A DNA stretch of 64,000 nucleotides from Synaphobranchus kaupii (lineage: Eukaryota; Chordata; Actinopteri; Anguilliformes; Synaphobranchidae): NCBI GenBank assembly GCA_029718625.1, contig CM056376.1:20781091-20845090 (forward strand). Reading direction: 5' to 3'. The position numbers and the translations under genes were made by a program. The notes under the pieces are model-generated. The model did no database searches and was not told the origin of the DNA. It saw nothing but the letters and a program-made list of their open reading frames with translations. This document shows, one piece after another, positions 59,699-64,000 of the stretch. Within the stretch, counting starts at the first letter, position 1. Each line of letters starts with the position of its first letter.

Positions 59699-60290
59699 CA
59701 ATTTGTTAGTGATATACTGGATAGGACCCAAACACAGGACTCGAGACAGACAGCTGGTTGAACTCCACGCAGGAGACTTTATTTACAAGTATGCCCACAC
59801 AGGGTAGCAGGCAGGAGGTCAGGAACGGGCAGGCTGGAGCAGGGTTGGGCAAGATAACACAGGGCTGGAGAAGGGCTGAACAGGAGCAGGGCTGGACGGG
59901 AACGGGCAAGGCAGGTGGGAGAACAGGAGCAGGGCTGGATGGGAACGGGCTGGACAGGAGCAGGCAGGAGAAGACGAACTGGATGGGTACACAGGGTCGA
60001 GGAGCAGGTCAGGAACAGGCAGGAAACAACAAAAACGCGTGATGGTAATATGACAAGCACAAGGCAGGGTACAAGACGATCTGGCACAGAACAAATAAAC
60101 AGGGGAGACTATATGCCAGATTACTAACGAGACAACGAGGAACAGGTGAGACGAGAACACATGAGGAAACACAATTCAGGTGCGGGGAAGTGGAGACAAA
60201 ATGGAAGGAGAACGGGAAAACACGGAACAGTATACACATAGAAACGGAAAACCAGGAAATCAAGATAAAAGCACGGGATGTGACACAATT
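59699..60290 (-). mobile_element. Solo Gypsy-type LTR, 582 bp, with CAATT duplication
   Basis: The LTR runs 59704-60285, from TGTTAGTGATATACTGG to GGGATGTGACA, flanked by CAATT at 59699-59703 and 60286-60290. On the minus strand AAATAAAGT near 59785 serves as a polyadenylation signal. A GGAGCAGGGCTGGA-type repeat fills 59820-60010. It is a different family from the LTRs at 28171 and 44730. No internal region remains. Confidence 0.85.
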
Positions 60291-60423
60291 CAAGTTAAAT
60301 GCACTGAATTTGGCAACAAGATTTTAAGGATGTCTTTATATGCTTTTAACATATAACTCGCATTGCCAGTTAGACATGCAGTCACATTTTTTAAATCAAC
60401 CTTAATAATCTTATAAGCATTTA
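60291..60423. other. Short non-coding spacer
   Basis: Nothing recognised. Confidence 0.5.
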
Positions 60424-60854
60424 CAGTGCCCTCCACTTATTATTGGCACCCTTGGTAAAGATGAGCTAAAAGGTTATAAAAAATTTATCATTTGGTGAAT
60501 TAGCTTAATGTCACACTGAAAAAACCTTTAATTGAAGTAAATATATTATGAGAAAAAAAAATCCCTCATCAAGAAATAATAATTTTTAACAAAACCACGT
60601 GTGCCACAATTATTGGCACCCCCGCATTTATATATAGATTAAAGTAATCATTTTTAATATTTGGTCGCATATCCTTCCCACCCCCCAATCCACATAGAAA
60701 TACATTCAAATGCACAGACATTATAGTATCGCTTGTAAGAGTACCGGAAAATAAGATATCAAGAGTTTTTTTATGTTGTTGGGTCACAGACATCAGAAAG
60801 TCATGGCATGCAAAGGATCTTTACCAGGGGTGTCAATAATAATGGAGGGCACTG
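60424..60854. mobile_element. Deleted copy of the Tc1-like foldback element
   Basis: Starts CAGTGCCCTCC, preceded by TA, and ends GGAGGGCACTG. It has the left outer arm of the 39.5-kb element joined directly to an inner piece of the right arm, so the central 500-600 bp and part of the right arm are gone. Sequence words are collinear with the longer copy. Confidence 0.8.
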
Positions 60855-61065
60855 TTTGTATGCCATCCACAACTGAGAAGTAATTCACGGCAGTTAAATA
60901 CAATGCAGGCTATGTAGCAATGTAGCAATGACAACTTTCAAATCGGTTGTGATGGATTTTCCTTGAATAAAAAATAAAATATGAAAAAAATAAATTGTCT
61001 GTCCCATCTGTTGATTCGTATGTGACCACAGCTACGCTGTCAGTTGTTTCAACCAGTCATTTCAT
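60855..61065. other. Short non-coding spacer
   Basis: AT-rich; nothing recognised. Confidence 0.5.
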
Positions 61066-61345
61066 TTAGATTTCATGCAAAGCAGTGGGCTGTGGCACAT
61101 ACTTCTGTGTAACCTTTTTAGCTGACAGAATTCTCCCCCTGTTTATTGCATGCTTGATTAATAATGCATGTAATTTGGGATTGTCCACTTTTTCAAGTGG
61201 GATATTTGCACTTAAGAACGCATCTCTTAAATCCTGATTGACATCCTGCCATCGCATCTTTTCCCCTGCTTTTCCCCTGCTGCCAGAGGTTTCCCCCTTG
61301 CTGTCGATCTCAGACTTTAACTGATGCTTCTTTGTTTTTAAATGT
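61066..61345 (-). pseudogene. hAT/CGGBP1-like zinc-finger protein fragment
   Basis: A minus-strand frame from about 61343 to 61066 encodes HLKTKKHQLKSE (the end of a zinc finger), a charged linker, then DAFLSANIPLEKVDNPKLHALL and ending in KYVPQ. The block with ANIPL and a following NPxL is characteristic of hAT-derived proteins related to the CGG-repeat-binding protein. A stop lies directly upstream of the HLKTKKH segment, so the first finger cysteines are missing or on another exon. No intact start is visible. It is most likely a transposase relic. Confidence 0.55.
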
Positions 61346-61799
61346 CAGTCTATTGTTATCTTTATTATCACATTGTAAGTTCGGCGAAATAAATAAAATG
61401 TGTCTCTGTGCAATGTACGAGCCGGACACTGCTGCACCCGTTTGCTCAAAGATGTCATTTTTGTGCATTACTTCCATCCATGTTAGCTTTCCCTTCTTTG
61501 ACTCATGTACTAGCCACTTAATCGTATGTATTTTTTCCTTCTCTCGATTGTATAATTAGTCACTTGATTGTGTCGTTCAAGTCCCTACAGGGTCCACTGG
61601 CGGATAACGGTTGAATTACACTGTTTAAATCCCTGCGAGTCACGTGGTTGAGATAAACCGGTGGCCCTAATTATAGTTCAGAAAATAAAGGGAGCATACA
61701 CTACATGCATATTGTGGGCGGCTTCGTCTTGGATACAAACAGATGAGAAAAAAAGTCAAGAATCAACAAGTAGAAGATTTCAAAATAATTGAAGCTGAC

Positions 61800-62090
61800 A
61801 AATCCATTGCACTGTGTTAACACACTGGGAAATATTCATGACCATTGATTATCTCATTATGGCTTCAGCAGTGCACTTCACAGTGCAATTCCTCTTTAGA
61901 CTATGTAGAAATAACATCCGGTTGGTGGAAGGAGCGCATGGACTTTTGGATGGTGTTTGCCTGCTTCTTAATGGGGTAAAATCCCCTGGAGGCCTGGAGA
62001 AAAAAACGGCTCGGTTGCATAAAGTGATCTCTTCTTCAGGCTGAGCTCTTATGGCTGTCAGCTTCATCAGCTGGCAGTGGGGTGATGCAT
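61800..62090. promoter_or_regulatory. Candidate conserved non-coding element
   Basis: A high-complexity block with ATTA/TAAT cores and CAGCTG E-boxes. A 76-codon plus frame through it has no resemblance to a known family. Inferred from composition only. Confidence 0.25.
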
Positions 62091-62740
62091 TTGTGCATCT
62101 GTCACACACACAAGCACAAACATACACAAATACACAAATGCACACACACATATAGACTATACGGCATGTTCAAATACAAAAAAGACCTTTGTAAATTGTA
62201 AGCCGTTAGGAGTATGGATCTGAAGGGCACTTATTTAACATTGGATCTGAAGGGCACTTATTTAACGTCGGCTTGAACAGGCTCAAGCAAAATGTGTAGC
62301 AAAGGCTGAAAATACCTTTTTTTCCCATTTGCCCAAATGGGTTCCTGTTCAGTATGCAATCAGAGCAAATCTCTTGCAATTAGCATTGTTGATTGGGACA
62401 GTCAATACTCCAGGCTGAGATGACCTCATGTAAACTGGGAATTGACTGCTGCTCACCCAATCAAAAGCTTGGGGCTCAGGGTCGCTGCAGGCAGCGACTG
62501 ATTTAATATTACTGTAATGACACCCTGGTACATAGGACTCAGACAGCGACCTTGGGAGAAGAAAATATATATAGATTTAGGAATCAATAAGGAAAAAAGA
62601 CATTTACACAAGAACCAGCGGGGAATATGTTTTCAACCACAGACTGACAGAAGGTAGTGAAAAGACTCTTTCTTTCATGGCAGTCACCCATACACACACA
62701 TATAAGCACAGACAAAAACCCAAATACACACACGCTTGCA

Positions 62741-62747
<7 letters not shown>

Positions 62748-62790
<43 letters not shown>
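62748..62790. repeat. (CA)n microsatellite
   Basis: About 21 CA units. Confidence 0.95.
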
Positions 62791-62791
<1 letters not shown>

Positions 62792-63868
62792 CAGGCACTG
62801 CATTAATCATGCATGCAACTTTTGCATACTGTATCTTTTCGTATCGTTTACTGTATGGATCATTGTTCCATATTCATGTTTTTGAGGTGAAAAATGCAGA
62901 GGTTTAATGCAGTCTGGCAATGTAACAAATCCAGACGCATAAATAAATACTGAATAAATTACAATATTAAACTGAGCACTATGGTCATTAATTTTTGACT
63001 CACTTGGACAATGCTGAGAGAGCACTGAAATAAATCCAAAAATAATTCTAAAAATGTTGTGCGGGATGAAAAACGTTTGTACATGCAGTTGAAGGTAAAC
63101 TCACTGTTCAGTCAAACCACTGTATTTATGAGGTTCACTCTGAAATACATGGGCCAGCAAGCACTTATAGTTCACAGGGAGAGTACAAGAACAGCTAAGC
63201 TCCTATGCTATTTCTGTAGAACAATGCAACTGGCAAAAAAAATACAAACATTATAACTGACAATATCCAGTACTTTATAGAGTTATAGATCATGTCTCTG
63301 CCTTGGGAAGCCTGTGGGGGAAAATAATGAACCTATTATTGTAATTTCATGAAGTAACCTTGTTTACGCTGCACAGATATCACATTGAAGCCTGTGTAGT
63401 TTATAATTAATCTGCCTGCTATCTCACACCTACAAGAGGGGGCTTAGTGGCTGGGAATGCACAAACAACGTGTGATTTTCTAACGTCTGAACAGAAAGCA
63501 GAACTGAACAAGTTCAGGCAAGTTTTTAAAGAATATGTGTTTGGACAGCGTAAACACTGCCCCTTACTGAAGAATCCACAGGCAATGTCAGAAGCTAGCT
63601 TTCTGCAAGCTCTTTCAGAATCCAATGGAATTATTCAAACTACCACACCTTAACTGCTTTTCTTTCAAAGACAAGCAGTGAGTGAGTGAGGAGATAGAAT
63701 GGGCTTAGATCTTACCAGCGCCACCACCCCTTCCCGATAATGCCGTGAAAATCACACATGCACAAACCTATCGTGCATCTGCACGTCCGTCTAAGCGGAA
63801 CCAAGGAAGGCCGGGCTTCACTTTGGAAGTGCAATTAGTGCAAGCTAGCACGGAGCAGTCGACGTGAC

Positions 63869-64000
63869 ATGTCAGGGAAAGTGCATTCGCTTGTTGAAGC
63901 CGACGTTGTGAAACGGTGTCAAATAGTCGTGAGCGGCAGTTTGGTAGAGCAGGTTTGCCGTTTAGTGCAACAGGAAACAGTTCCAGAGTGCTGCAAAAAT
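63869..64000 (+). CDS. Possible first coding exon, open at window edge
   Basis: ATG at 63869 opens a frame of 44 codons to the last base of the window without a stop; an in-frame TAG at 63836 shows this is the first ATG. The G at -3 gives a fair initiation context. The preceding 150 bp are richer in CpG than the rest of the region, as at many vertebrate promoters. The peptide (starting MSGKVHSLVEADVV) has no family I recognise. The opposite strand also has an open stretch of about 75 codons with an acceptor-like TTTTTGCAG at the edge, so the coding strand is unsettled. Confidence 0.3.
   Translation, partial: MSGKVHSLVEADVVKRCQIVVSGSLVEQVCRLVQQETVPECCKN

Larger units (their letters stand above)
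61346..63868. other. Non-coding stretch with CA tract and enhancer-like blocks
   Basis: Contains a CA tract at 62748-62790, a 27-bp tandem duplication near 62217-62268, and two high-complexity blocks (61800-62090 and 62320-62530) of enhancer-like composition. No supported exon. Confidence 0.5.

Overview
The window looks like vertebrate, most likely teleost fish, nuclear DNA. It is AT-rich and dense in CA/GT, GA and AT microsatellites. It contains transposon types typical of fish: an L2-like LINE with the YADD box and the fish-type 3' tail, hAT elements with 8-bp target duplications, Tc1/mariner-like foldback elements, TTAA-flanked foldback elements, and Ty3/Gypsy chromovirus LTRs. The species cannot be named from the sequence alone. 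No bacterial, plasmid or organelle feature was seen, and no CRISPR array, rRNA or convincing tRNA gene.

Layout. 1-877: 5' part of a hAT element with a BED zinc-finger exon. 878-10040: non-coding DNA with one promoter-like GC-rich island near 4.3-4.7 kb. 10041-11213: 5'-truncated L2-like LINE, minus strand. 13513-13823: small hairpins joined to one arm of a Tc1-like foldback element. 15176-19133: a hAT element with a perfect 8-bp target duplication, into which a TTAA-type foldback MITE and a 2,054-bp solo LTR have inserted. 22954-23466: foldback element. 25773-27264: second hAT. 28171-29467: solo Gypsy LTR. 29.5-39.5 kb and 40.6-44.7 kb: non-coding DNA with several segments that look like conserved regulatory elements. 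39553-40555: a foldback element of about 1 kb. 44730-52005: a complete Ty3/Gypsy chromovirus retrotransposon. 55309-55923: TTAA foldback element. 57333-58180: Tc1-like transposase relic with a second element inside it. 59704-60285: third solo LTR. 60424-60854: deleted copy of the 39.5-kb foldback element. 61066-61345: zinc-finger/hAT relic. 63869-64000: a small reading frame that runs off the right edge.

The main item is the complete retrotransposon. On the minus strand it reads LTR, gag (matrix/capsid-like with a zinc knuckle), pol (protease, reverse transcriptase, RNase H, integrase, chromodomain), polypurine tract, LTR. The two 1,464-bp LTRs look identical and a CATTC duplication flanks the element, so the insertion is recent and may be competent. 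Eleven nucleotides just inside the 5' LTR are exactly complementary to an 11-nt stretch in the LTR, about 31 nt downstream of a TATA-like box. That is the arrangement expected if the transcript primes its own reverse transcription from its 5' end, as Tf1 of fission yeast does, instead of using a tRNA.

No host protein-coding exon was recognised with confidence. The window is best read as intergenic or intronic DNA whose recognisable content is layered mobile DNA, with scattered AT-poor, high-complexity segments that could be enhancers.
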